Assembly: GCA_022605955.1 (NCBI GenBank)
Contig: JAKCOZ010000003.1
Span: 55,118,179-55,182,178 of the forward strand
Direction: 5' to 3'
Source of the DNA: Rallus limicola
Lineage: Eukaryota > Chordata > Aves > Gruiformes > Rallidae
Length of the DNA: 64,000 nt
A program made the translations under genes and the position numbers. The notes under the pieces are model-generated. The model did no database searches. It was not told the origin of the DNA and worked only from the letters and a program-made list of their open reading frames with translations. Shown piece after piece: positions 1 through 11,571 of this stretch; positions within the stretch are counted from its first letter, which is position 1; every line of letters begins with the position of its first letter.

Positions 1-699
1 CTGATATGTTGTAAAAAGCTCATCTATTCATGACACGTCCACAGAACATAGGCACATACTTTCTAATGTATATGGATAATGATCTGCAAGATTTTCTTGA
101 ACTGTTTCCTCATCTTACCTATAAAATCTTCCATTGGTACATCAGATAAAAAACATAAATTTAGATGGCAAGTATTTAGTAGAAAGCAAAAGTAGCCAAC
201 AAAAAGACCTTTATTTTATGATGAAGTTTCCTTTGAATTTCCTTGATCTTTCCTTGATTCTTTTCCCAGAATGTTTCCTGATTTGATGTGAGTGGGGGTA
301 GCTTACATAGCTTTAGCGCTCTCTCTGACAGTTGGTGTTTGTTCTAAGTCCATCTGAACCTAACAGACCACTTTAGGTCCTTACACAATTTTTAAGTTTA
401 CTGAAGAAGTGATGACCATATGAAAAGCCAAGGACCTACACTTCGGTATTTTCTTTCCTCAGACATAACTCCCTTATTCAAACAATTTTGCAGTAAGTGG
501 GAATTATGCCTACCTATTCTGTTAGCAGGACAGCTAACAAATACTTCTAAATAAGGGACTTGTCTCGAGAATATTTTAAAAAGTTATCATTTTTATTTTC
601 TTATACAGTAACACTCTAGTCATGTCATTAACAGCTCACAATTAGTGACAATAAAAGGATTAATTTGGATAGTGAAAGAAGGAAAAAAAAATCTCGCTC
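1..699. other. unique AT-rich DNA, nothing recognised
   Basis: No coding sequence, repeat or RNA gene could be recognised by reading both strands. Confidence 0.5.
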
Positions 700-941
700 T
701 TACTTTCAAGAAGGGTAAGAAGGATCTGGGTAACTACAGGCCCCTCAGTCTCATCTTGATACCTGGGGGAAGTAATGGAGCAGCTAATCCTGGAAACTAC
801 TGCCAGGCCCATGAAGGACAATAAAGATATCAAGAGTAATTAACATGGATTCATGAAGAGGAACACATACTTGACTAACCTGAAAACCTATGATGAAAGG
901 ATTGACTTTGTCAATATGGGGATAGTAGTCAATATCTGGAT
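700..941 (+). mobile_element. CR1 LINE fragment, reverse-transcriptase part
   Basis: Translation on the plus strand, with frame breaks, gives FKKGKKDLGNYRPLSL, matching the KKG-x-x-x-DPGNYRPVSL block of CR1-type reverse transcriptases seen better preserved near 58.3 kb and 18.9 kb in this window. It continues through a degraded HGF-MK motif (TAACATGGATTCATGAAGAG). Neither the 3' terminal repeats nor the endonuclease is present, so this is an internal, heavily decayed remnant. The stop codons and frameshifts mean it cannot encode protein. The boundaries are approximate. Confidence 0.8.
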
Positions 942-3900
942 TCCCGGAGTACCATCACAGTGTGAACACATGTATTTTCACAGTATTTATAACACCAAAC
1001 TCTTAACAGTCTTATAAAGCCAAGTTACAGTTCATTGAAGTAAGATGAAAAATAAGACTAGAATTTTTCCATACCTAAACACAAGATGGTTCATATACAG
1101 TCCTAAAAAGAATTTTGAAAAAAAAACAAATCTAAGGGATTAGTAGTTTTCAGAAAAGCTACAAGTCAAGAAAATACCACAATTTCCTTTTTAAACTTTA
1201 TTTCAGTATATTTGCTAGGATTTTAATTATCCAGAGTTGGTTATCTCAGTAAAAACTATACTTGTGTCTTAGCCAACAAGACATTTAAGATAAAATGGCA
1301 CCTTAAGTAAAGTTAAAACATAAATTCAGCATAAAAAGTGAAATGCCTGAAAACTTTTCCTTACCTGGATTAATGAAGAATTATGATATGTATTATATGT
1401 AGTTAACTCACCCTTCTTCTAAGAGAAATGAGGAAGGACTAGGAAATGGGGAAACTAGGCGTTCACTCAAGATTTTGTGAGTCTTTGCCATTAATAGCTT
1501 TTTCTTCTCAGGGGTGTTCTTTACTAAACAATCGTATGTTTCACAACTTCGGCTTTTTTGTGTATACTTTGTATATAACTCAGTTCACTTACTACAATCT
1601 ATCACTCTCTGATGGTCCAACAGGTTTTCTTCAATGGGCAAAATAGTTTTCCTTTTGTTCATGAACAAACTCCTTGACTGTCAACAGAGCTACAATAATA
1701 TCACGTACAAAGTATTCAACAGAATGGAAAGGTTTTATTTCTTCTGCAGTGATGTTCTGCCTGATGAAATGTCTACTCATGTTTAGGAGTATACATAATA
1801 AACAGAAATCTCTTGTCTTAATACAATTTAAAATATAAATTGGTTTCAAATTTTATTAGAATTAAATGGGTTTAGTGTTATAAATAATTTATCTATGTCT
1901 GTTTGCATAATGTTGAATCCAGTTAAAAGATTCCAAAAATTTAAAACACTGAAAAAATATTTTTATACTTTAATTATACCACATTTCATTTCCTATTCCA
2001 GACATGCACAAGTCCCCAAGAAAAACCAGACAACACCTGAGTGCATTGGCACAGGAGGGATTTTACACGGGGCCATGAGCAATGTACGCGTACAAATCTT
2101 GCTCGCTAGGGAAACCAGCACTGGGGCAGGGATTGTGACTTTTCCCCTGTTTGTCCACTGTGTTTACTAGATTTATGTGTGCTTCCCCCTATTTAGTCTG
2201 CTTACTGTGAAACTAATTTTTACTGCCAGACATGAGGAGGGGAGAGGTGAGTAGCCTGACAAAATGCCTCCTCCGGAACATGTTTACAACTGTTCAGCAG
2301 TGATGGAAGCCATCTAGAGACACTGTTATTGTAAGTCCAAATGACCTCCTCTCCCCTCTGTTGTTTATATTACATCTTTCTTTTCCAGTGGCTTTGAAAA
2401 TAAATTTGTCATATAAGTGTGTTAGGTGGAACCTGAGGCCAAGCATGTGGAGGAGGGTGAGGAGAGGTGGGGAAAGGAAAGTTACTCTCAGGGCTGTGGT
2501 AACCAGTGAAGATGCCTTTAATTTATTCTCATTCTTACTAAGACAAGACTTTTTAATGACCAGGGAGTTTGTAGCAGAATGATACCTAAAAGACTGCATC
2601 AAAAATCTGTTCTTTGTCTTTTGGGTTTGGTGGTGCTAAATATATTTTAGTCTTAAAAACTGTGTATGGTGAAAGACTCGAGCAGCTCAGCTGATTTTCT
2701 GTTTCACTGAAGACATTTCTGTAACATCTGATTTAGCCACTGTTTTTGTTCTTTTAAATAGAGAAACTCAGGCTTTTCTCTTTAAAAGAAAACACAAATG
2801 TAATATAACTAGATGCCCTTATCCAGGAGGTATTCGGAAACATAATTTCAGTGAAACTGCTTAAAGGCGTTGGGGCTAAAGCCACATTTTTTATGTATCA
2901 GATGATCTGGCTCTAGAAAGATGAGCTAAAATAGTAACAGTATTGAGGACTAGGTCTGTCTTAGTAATTACTTCTATCTCTCTATAAGAATTTACCAGGC
3001 ATGTATCCTCTCCTGCATACTACAGTGATAGGCATTAATGAAAAAAGCTCTGGAGAGCTGTGGCAGCTTTCACAAGACAATCAAAACCCCAGATCAGCCA
3101 CCCAAATAATCTTTTCCTAAGCATCTGGTTCATCCATAAGGTTAGCAAAACAGTTAAATTTGTCTGAACAAGTGCATCCATGGAATTCTGTGCAAAGAAA
3201 TCAAATTTTGAGCCTTGAATTTCAGTTTTCATCCCTGCAGCCTCAGAAGCACTGAAAATGATTGTATACTTACCAAAAAAAATTATTAATGATAAAAACA
3301 GTTACAGGGTAGTTAACAACTTTTTGAACCAACTTCTGCATGCACCTGTTTTTGATTTTGTACTAGGAGTCAGCAGAAAAAAACCTGCAACACTGCAAAT
3401 ATATTTTAGCACGTAGAACGACACATCTGGGACAGCACACACCAGTGTAAAGTATCAAATGCTGTGAGACTCCCAAACAGCAGTACTTGCAAAACTAGAA
3501 ATAGAAATAGGCTAAGATCATTAAACAGCAAAATTCTCTTAAAATAGTTACACAGGTAGAGAAACTACTTTTTTGCTCACTGGGCACTTATTCATGTTTG
3601 CTATGCTTTCAAAAGTACATTCATTAACCTTTCACTAGTATTTCTGGGAATGAGTGGTTGGTTTTGGTTGTTTTTTTTTTTTCCTCTATACTGAAGATTG
3701 TTCTTATTAGGAAAAAAATATTAAAATATAGTGGTGCATTTTCAATTTCTAAGTCTAAATCTTTCTTCTTAAATCTTCCTCTCTGCTTTGGCCTTGTATG
3801 TATAACCCTGTGCTAGTCACATATACACCCCAGAGGGAATGCTCAGTTATTAGGTGGTGCAACATGGCATTGAAAAACATCAAGCCTTCTTACTAGAGGT

Positions 3901-6900
3901 TGTACTACGTATTTAATCCATGCATAATCCAGCTAGCATTAGCACTATTTCTAATTAATTGAAATTAAATGCACAGATGCAAGAAAAGATTCATGCTGCT
4001 TAAACACATGCTAACACAAATACATTCATGACTGAGAAAAGCATACAGATTAATGATTACCTTCTATTTTAGAAGGTCATTGCACACTGTGCCTTCCCCC
4101 TCTGTGAATGTCCAAACTAAGAAGGATGCAGAATGGGTGTGTTTTCATTTCCCTGAAGTGCTTGCAATGAATATGAGTCCCCTAAATAGCAAAACATCCT
4201 GTTTTGAAGGAAATCACAGTGACAAGATATGACCAGCTGTACAGACTTCTTTTCTTGAAGCATGCTCAGTTTAACCATTGGGACTATAGCAGCAGTAACA
4301 GCAGAAAGTTTGTTGACTCCACAGTCATTTCAGAGGACTAGAAGTATAATTATGTTATTTTGTCTCCCCTTAGTCTATAGCAGCTGCAGTTGGATTGTTC
4401 TGTCCCCTGAGTGGAGAATCTTCATGTCTGACTTTCATCCAATTTCCAGAAATGATTCTGGTAAGCTGATAATATTGTATCGGCATATACAAGCAAAGAC
4501 AGCCAGGACTCAGACATCATAAGTCAAAAAATGTCTGGCTTTAAATTAGAAATGGTATAATTATGAGATCTACAATAGTAAATAGTCCCTCTACCCAGAA
4601 TCCATGAGTGGTTCTTTGAATTATCACGAAGGATTAGTTAGTTGTGCTTCAATGTGCTTGGTGTATTCAATGTGCCTGGTGTTTCAACCCAACTGTGTTA
4701 GATGGATTAATCCATTCATTTGATTAACCTCCTCACCAAAAATTTTACAAAGCAAACAAGAAATCCCTTGCAATGAATTCCAGCTAACACCACATCCTTG
4801 TGAAGGGGAACAAGCACTGAAGTGGGTAGTTTGTATTAAATTAACTACGTTACCCTCCTTGACTAGGACTACGAACACAGTTTACATACAATGGTTCATC
4901 CCCACGTTATGTCTAGACCAGGAAATAAATTTGTTAAAGTATGTTAGCTCATGCATTTCATAAAATATATTTTTCAGAAGGATTATGTTTTGAGTATGTT
5001 TAACACAACCTATGCAGATTTTATAATAAACTGAGAAAATCAGAAAAAACAGAAATTTGTCTTTCACTTGTTGAATAGTCTCTGCCTTGCCTGTAGTGCC
5101 TTGTTCATGACTTCATTTTCTCTTACTTGGCTAGGACTTAATTGGTACAGTTCCACTGTGGTCCTGCACTGAGGTAAACCTACAAGCTAGTGTATTAAAC
5201 AATAAATGGGTCTGCAACGAAGACCAGTAATGGAAAAGCCCATTAGCTCTAGATGGTTAAAGCAGTGAACAAAACACTTTGCTTCCACTTCATTTGCCAC
5301 TAATGACAAATTACAAGTTGTGTCAATTATACAAGAGCAACAAAACATTTTCTACTTTTAAAAATCTGTTCCATGTAGAAATATCTGGTTTAAGGTTATG
5401 CTACTGACATCCTTCCAGATACATTTGTAGTTACTGTAGGCAGAAGAGCTAAATTTATTACATTTTGTTTGAGCAGAGGTCATTGCAACATTTCTGTTAT
5501 GTATTCTGGAAGTCTTTTAAGCTGTTCGTATACTAAATGGAGTTTCAGTGAGCTGGAACCACACGCTGAATCTTATTACAAATCAATCAGTATTGCTTCT
5601 AGCTTTCATATATCTAGCAGGGTCAAAAGTACATACTGAATCTGAACACAATTGTTTCTTTAAATTATTTTCCAAATAAAACTTTCATTTCCATTTTTCA
5701 CAACTAAAGCAGAAATATTCTTGCAAACAGTCCACGCTATTTGTACTGAGCATGGATATTATGCACTGTGGCATGAACACTGCACTTCATGCAAACTTCT
5801 CTTCTGCACATGAGTTGTAAGATCCAGGGTTGTACAGAGAACACAGACTGCAGCTTTCTAACAGGCCAAAGAAGACAACTGGTGTTGAAAAGAGTGTGAA
5901 AGAGATTGCTTTTTCTCCTAGTCAGTCAGTCTTCAAGCCATCATTCATATTTTGGTCTGCTCAGAGTGTTGAATTATAAAGGCACTGACTGTGGTGATAC
6001 TATCTGATTCTGAAGAGATCTCCTCATACTTCCACACCAATACCTTATGGTAGGATAATGTCTCTGATTTCAGTTCTAGAGACAGTAGTGAAAAGTCTTT
6101 TTTGAGCAACTGTACCAGACTTCAAATGAAGATCTGTGTTAAATTTTGCAACTGTCATTTTAATGATTTAGATACAGGTCTTCAAATGCAGCTTATTTAA
6201 CCACAGTTTACAAGTTAATTTATTTAATTTGCCATTTCCTGCTCCCTTTTGCTAACATCTCCAAAGCATACATGAGTGTAGATAGCATCTGATTTCTACT
6301 GAGTGCTCATTTTTTCCAGAGGAGCTGGAGATGAAAAGTATACACAAGAGAAATATTTCAATTTGGTTTATTTAAAGATCACTCCTGCCTAGTTTCTAGC
6401 ACTTTCTCCAGTTTCTTAGTAGCCAGAAAAGTGTGGGAAATATGCTGCCACCATGTGGCTTTGTATTTATGGTCTCATATTTTCTTCATTTTCTCAGTAA
6501 ATTTTATGCATCTTTTCTCTCCTTTCTCTCACCTCCGTCTTACCTTTTGAAGTAGTAGCTTGTAATGTGAGTAAGCATTGTAAAAAGTTAGGTCACCAAT
6601 CTCGTTACCTTCTTGAAAGATGTGACAGTCATTGAACACTAAATAAGGAAATAAATTGCCCTGTCTCTAACCAGTGCAGAAACTATGACTATGCAAACAA
6701 CAAGTACTAGACTAGGCAAACATGGGCAGTGCCTACTACCTCCTTCTAAGCCTAAGTGCCCTGATTAAAAAAAAATAAAAATGCAAAGAGTAAGGGGTTG
6801 ATTTGCTCACAGACATATGTCTGGCTGCCCTGAGAAGTGACAGAAAAAGAAATGCAAAAGAGCAGCCCAGAAAACACAGAGCAAAGATCAGAAAATGTCT

Positions 6901-7858
6901 CTGTGAGAAGGCAGAGAGGTAGAACCTATTTCTGAATGCTTGCTGGAAGGCCTTCTGGATCATTTAGCAAAGCAGTGCCTTTGCACAGCTCAATCCCTGC
7001 AATTTTCTAAGAAGCACTGGGCTGTGAAAAGAGAACAGGACAGAGCTGCAGGTGTCTTGGTCTGGTCTTACTCCAAGACAAGATGATATATTCTTAAAGC
7101 AGTCCTCAAGCAGGTTTATTTTCACAGGCTCTTAAAAAACATCAGGAGATAGAGTTTCCCCAGCCTCTGTCTGCCAAGCGGTCAGTTTCCAAAACTACAG
7201 TATCTAACTTTCTTGGCTCCTTTTTAATTTCTAACCTAAACTTCCACTGGTGTAATTTAAAACTGCTGTCCTATTTCTAAACAGTGTTGAATATTTGTTC
7301 CCTTAGTTTCATTATCAGTTTTGTTTGATCACCTCTTTTTTTACCAAACTACTTCAGCATCTTTTGTATTGTCTTATAGGTGGTGTTGTGTAAACTTTTT
7401 TACTCTCCTTTTGCAGAATTATGGTGTTTGTGACTGTATAGTCAGTGTAAATAGACAGTTTTGTGTTAAAATCTGATGACCACATCTTTACTCCTAACAT
7501 ATCTGAAGGACCAAATTTTGCTATTGTATTTGCCCTTGAGTCAACATTTTCCCTTAGCCAACATTTTCTAGAGGGTGTAGGTTGTGACAAATTTAGTGTC
7601 ATTCACAGCAGATGCAGAAATGTATGATGTAAAAGACTGAGTACACATTCATGAATCAAAAGACCTTTTAATCTCCAGTGCAAGTCAATGTGCAGACCAG
7701 ACAGTTTTCTGGGAGAGTTAGAAGTTCTAATTCAAAATATCAGTCATGTATTGAATTTCCAGTGCAGTTATACAATAGCCAACCTATTACCTTGTTCAGA
7801 GAAATTCTGATATCCCCTATCTTCTGACTGTTTTTTAATTTTATAAAAGCTCAGTATT
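942..7858. other. long unique AT-rich region, nothing recognised
   Basis: About 6.9 kb without recognisable repeat or gene. Open frames here are short (under about 105 codons), overlap on both strands and show no family motif or coding-like composition. There is a poly-T run near 3670. It could be intergenic or intronic; the sequence alone does not decide. Confidence 0.45.
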
Positions 7859-7860
7859 CT

Positions 7861-7920
7861 CAATATTTGTTTCTACTTCTCAATATTTGTTTCTACTTCT
7901 CAATATTTGTTTCTACTTCT
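7861..7920. repeat. tandem repeat, 20-bp unit x 3
   Basis: The unit CAATATTTGTTTCTACTTCT occurs three times in perfect register with no spacer, preceded by a degenerate partial copy (TCAGTATTCT). Perfect identity points to a recent local duplication. It is not a CRISPR because the units are directly adjacent. Confidence 0.95.
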
Positions 7921-8401
7921 TCTGTCTCTCAGTGTAAAACTTCCCTGTGATTGACTGTCAGTGGGTCGATGTTGTGGAAACCCAGGTTAGAAAAATGAAA
8001 AGAAAAAAAATAAGGTTCACTCAATAAATGAGAACCGGGGTACCTTATACTTAGTGAAGCTGTGTGGGCATGTGAGCTTACCAGGTGCTGCATGGATTTA
8101 ATGCTCTACCTTTGCTAGTAGTTTATAATTCTGTATTTCATTTGCATTCAGTGATTGATTTCATCATCCTTTCAAGTAAATGGATCCACCTCACTGGGTC
8201 CTGGCACTGACCTTGAGTGTGTTGCAGTTATACATCTTTCCTGTGATTCTCTCCAGCAAGCCTAGATGATAGCTAGGCAGTTTCAAAACTATATACATGT
8301 TTTCCTTTAGAGCCTTGAATGTAATCTCTGATAAAACTTCTGATTTTTCTATTTAGCTTCTATGATAATGAGTTGATGTGTGTGAGAATTATGAGACTGC
8401 T
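7921..8401. other. unique DNA, nothing recognised
   Basis: No repeat or gene is recognisable between the tandem repeat and the CR1 tail. Confidence 0.45.
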
Positions 8402-8530
8402 TTGGAAGGCTGTAGAATTTCTGTCACTGGAGGTATTTAAGGACAACTTAGAGAAACATCTGTCAGGACTGGTTAGGTATAGTTGATGTAACCTGGAGGT
8501 AAAATAGGTGACCTTAGTCCATAGTTTCCC
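8402..8530 (+). mobile_element. old CR1-type LINE 3' fragment
   Basis: The stretch GTAGAATTTCTGTCACTGGA followed by GGTATTTAAGGACAACTTAG and CATCTGTCAGGACTGGTTAG follows the C-terminal end of CR1-type ORF2 (…SLEVFKDNLE…). It resembles the older reptile/bird CR1 subtype rather than the younger bird type found elsewhere in the window. It is highly diverged and its terminal repeats are lost. Assignment rests on recalled family sequence. Confidence 0.65.
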
Positions 8531-9129
8531 TTTTTCCTTTTATTTTATAATTGGCCACTGAGAATACCGTTGGAAAGTCAGTGACTTTATTCTTCTGTAT
8601 GAACTCTGCTTCCTAAACTAACCTAAAATGCCACTGTTCATTTGTTAGTTTTTCTATATGGGTAATTTGGAGTGTCAGGGTATTTTGTTCCAGCAGTTTT
8701 CAACTGAAAGTTTCACCTGGGATTTTTTTGGCACAGGCAACCTTTTCCAAGGTGGTTTCCAGCCCCCATGTAATACCAGCAGATCCAGTTGCTACATTTT
8801 ATTCCTTTGGAAAACACTGCAAACTTACACTTTGCTTCTACCTTACCCTGCTGGAACTCTTCTATGATTAGAAGGAAAAAGCAATTAAGGAAAACTGAAC
8901 TCTAGCTCAGCATAGCCTTAGTACCAGAGCAGAAAGTACATGCAAATAACCTAAAATAAAAATTACTGCTGTCTTCAATGCACCAAAGCATTATTTTTAC
9001 GTATGCAAACTTGTGTTGCTGTATGCACACCAGCTTTAGGGTTATCTGAGATCAAAGAAACACGTAATTTAAGGAGACATCACTGCCATTGCCTCAAACC
9101 TAGGTTTTTAACATCTTCAACAAGAAGAC
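8531..9129. other. unique DNA, nothing recognised
   Basis: No gene or repeat recognised between the old CR1 tail and the LTR. Confidence 0.45.
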
Positions 9130-10397
9130 TTTGGTGGTCTGACCCTGGAGGGCCAGATGGCCAAGTGGGTCACTTCTATGGGGTGCAGTCATAAATCATA
9201 GAATGTCTCTCAAGCCCAGACTGCTCCAGAGCTGGAGGTCAGATGCCCACCAAAGTTGCTCTATCACTCCCTGTTTCAGCTGGATGGGGGAGAAAATAGA
9301 TATCGAGAGGCTTAGGAGTCAAGATAAGGACGGGGAGAGATCATTCCACTATCAGTGTCATGGGCAAAACAGACTCAACACAGAATAAAGAAAAGAAAAC
9401 TCTCTAATTTATGACATTGCACTGCACACCCAGTGACATCAGAGTCAGATCTTAAATCTTCCCACACCCATCCCTTCTTAGCAGACTTTGTCTGCCTTTT
9501 TCCTCTGCCCACCCTCACATCCCCACCCATTGTGGCACAGGGAGAGGCAGGAAATGGGGGTTTTGGTCAGTTCCTCAAAAGTTTTTTTCCTTCTTAGTCT
9601 GGGGGGGAGGGTGGGAGGGGATGGCAAGGGAGTTTTGGGGAATCTCATTTCTCACACCATTCCCCTGCTGCAGTTTGGGGTTCCATCCATAGGAGATATT
9701 CCTTCACAAATTTCTCCAATGTGAGGCCTTTCCCATGGGGCTTCAGCTGCCCCAGCGCGGGTCACTTCTATGGGCTTCTATGGGTACTGTCATAAATCAT
9801 AGAATGTCTCTCAAGCCCAGACTGCTCCAGCCTGGTCCCCCATGGAGTCACAAACCCCCCCTGACCAGCAAGCCTGATCCAGTGTGGGTATCTCTCTCTC
9901 CACAGGCTGTAAGTCCTGGCAGATAACTTGCTCCAACACAGGTCACAGCATCTCCTGTATGTGTCCACTTGCTCCAGTGTGGAGCCTCTCCACAGGCTGC
10001 AGCTGGGGTCTTGTTCTTTTCCATGGGCTGCGGGGGACACCCCCACTCCACCATGGGTTTCTCCATGAGCTGCAGAGGCATCTTTATCTCTGGCAGCTAG
10101 GGCTCCTCCTCCCCTACCCTTTCCTGGCCTTGGTGTCTGCACAGTTTCTTATACCTTCTTACACCCTACTCTGGTGGCAAAAAGCTGCTGCTTCTGAGGG
10201 TTTTTTTTCTGCTAAGCGTGATTCCCAGAGGCGCTGTGACCATCCATGATGGGCTCGCCCTTGGTCATCAGTGGGTCCGGCCTTGAGCCAGCTGGTGTTT
10301 GCTCTGTGGGGCCTGCAGAGAGCTTCTGGCTGCTTCTTGCAGAAGCTGCCCTGCATCCACCTCCTCCACCAGAGCCCAGCCATGCAAAACTACAACA
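9130..10397 (-). mobile_element. solo LTR of an endogenous retrovirus (family A)
   Basis: This stretch is homologous, in reverse orientation, to 46310..47352 over nearly its whole length. Read on the minus strand it starts TGTTGTAGTTTTGCATGGC and carries the shared block TGCAAGAAGCAGCCAGAAGC, the shared GAAACTGTGCAGACACCAAG, and the end block GATAGAGCAACTTTGGTGG before GGGTCAGACCAC. Between these lies a series of imperfect repeats of the type GGAGCAG...CTGCAGCCTGTGG. No gag, pol or env sequence flanks it, so it is a solo LTR. Sense orientation is inferred from the other copy and from recalled avian LTRs with these ends. The 3' terminus is altered by a duplicated block (see 9167..9830). No clear target-site duplication is visible. 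Open frames inside it (for example about 124 codons at 9768..10142) are compositional and not retroviral genes. Confidence 0.82.
9167..9830. repeat. direct duplication of a 63-72 bp block inside the LTR
   Basis: 9167..9229 and 9759..9830 are near copies in the same orientation, sharing GGGTCACTTCTATGG at the start and CAAGCCCAGACTGCTCCAG at the end; the second has about 9 extra bases. The related LTR at 46310..47352 carries this block only once, internally, so the copy near the LTR 3' end is a private insertion. Confidence 0.85.
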
Positions 10398-10911
10398 AAA
10401 AACAACTACACCTTGATAAAGATTTCAGGACTGGAAAATGTGCATTAAGTAATTGACTGGGATATTATGAAAGACCTTTGCAATTAAGGTCATGTTTGAT
10501 TCATATTGCAAAGATTCAGGAACAATCAGTCTGTTTCTTCCCAGGTGAGGCACAAATGCTCCAGCTGATATCTTGAGCTACCATTTTATAAAGTACTTAC
10601 ACAAGGACAGGTGTATTGTTACTGCAAAAAAAATTAAGTTAATGTGACTATAGCTTCAGAGTGTTAGGGAAGTTATGCATTTTGTGATGAGTCCCTAATT
10701 TATTTGCCTACAGTTTTCCTATTAGCTGATTACATTGAAACTACCAACTGCTTTCTGTCTTTTGAAGTCAGACTTCCCTGATATATTTATACTAGAAAAA
10801 AGGTCACTTTTTAAATGGAAGAAGCTGAGTCCTTCAGCTGATAACCTTTGTAGCAAAACAAATCTCCTCTGCCTGAAGCATGTTCCTTTTCCATTAATGC
10901 TAGCCAAATAC
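10398..10911. other. unique DNA, includes downstream part of an open frame
   Basis: No repeat recognised. The minus-strand open frame described at 10912..11148 continues here to a stop near 10722. Confidence 0.4.
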
Positions 10912-11148
10912 CTTTCCCTGGCTTCCTCAATTGCCCGAAACTGCACAGTTCTATATGGGTCGCTAATGAGAGGTGGGATTTGAAATGCTTTGTGTTGTTT
11001 CATGAGTGTTTTCCCCCAGTTCTTATGAGCTTCCACCTGGTCCTGCACCTCCAACAGGATCAAGGTGGGCTCAGCTCTTCCCAGCACCAAATCACTTCCC
11101 ACCAGCCTCTGCCCTTGAGAGCAGCTGAATAGGCAGCTTTGTGCTCCC
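10912..11148 (-). other. candidate coding exon or old gene fragment, unidentified
   Basis: A minus-strand frame is open from about 11157 down to 10722. Its first half has more coding-like composition than its surroundings; a sample is EVQDQVEAHKNWGK, and further on IPPLISDPYRTVQFRAIEEA. An AG preceded by a T-rich stretch (TAAGTTTTTTGTATTAG) lies just before 11148, and GAAAG|GTATTT at 10912/10911 resembles a donor. The enclosed 237 bases equal 79 codons and would be a symmetric exon with matching phases. I do not recognise the protein family and see no neighbouring exon. It could be a real exon on the minus strand, a processed-pseudogene fragment or chance. What would decide is conservation or RNA evidence. 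Confidence 0.2.
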
Positions 11149-11493
11149 CTAATACAAAAAACTTATGAAACAGACCCAATACATTAGGTTGGCTTGTAGG
11201 TTTTGTTGGTTTGGGGTTTTTTGGGGCAGTTTCACTTATATTCCCATTTATGTGGCTTCTCATATTGGTGAACAAAAGGTGAAAAAGGTGCTTCTCCTTA
11301 AAAGATATATCAAGTTCCCCTTAAAGGTGAATCAATCAGTATTTGCAGTGGCTGCTTTGTGATTCAACACACTTGGAGTTTAAAGCAAAATATAAATTCA
11401 TATGATAAAGTCTTTGTAAAGGATCATTTGCGTGTCATACAACTTATCATTTCCTATTATATGATAGTGATAAAGTGTAGGAAATGTTTCAAG
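11149..11493. other. unique DNA, nothing recognised
   Basis: No gene or repeat recognised. Confidence 0.4.
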
Positions 11494-11571
11494 TTTCATA
11501 TAATATAATAATATAATATTTCATTAATATTTCATATAATATATTTCATATAATAATATAATATAATACAT
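11494..11571. repeat. AT-only irregular tandem repeat
   Basis: Repeated TTTCATATAATATA and ATAATATAATAT units form an almost purely A/T tract of about 78 bp. This is low-complexity DNA with weak self-complementarity. Confidence 0.85.

Noticed and set aside
7861..7920. Possible CRISPR-like array
   Set aside because: Units are contiguous without spacers and the DNA is vertebrate.
9768..10142. Minus-strand frame of about 124 codons in the family A LTR
   Set aside because: Produced by the imperfect GGAGCAG/CTGCAGCC repeats of the LTR; the related copy at 46.3 kb does not keep the same frame.
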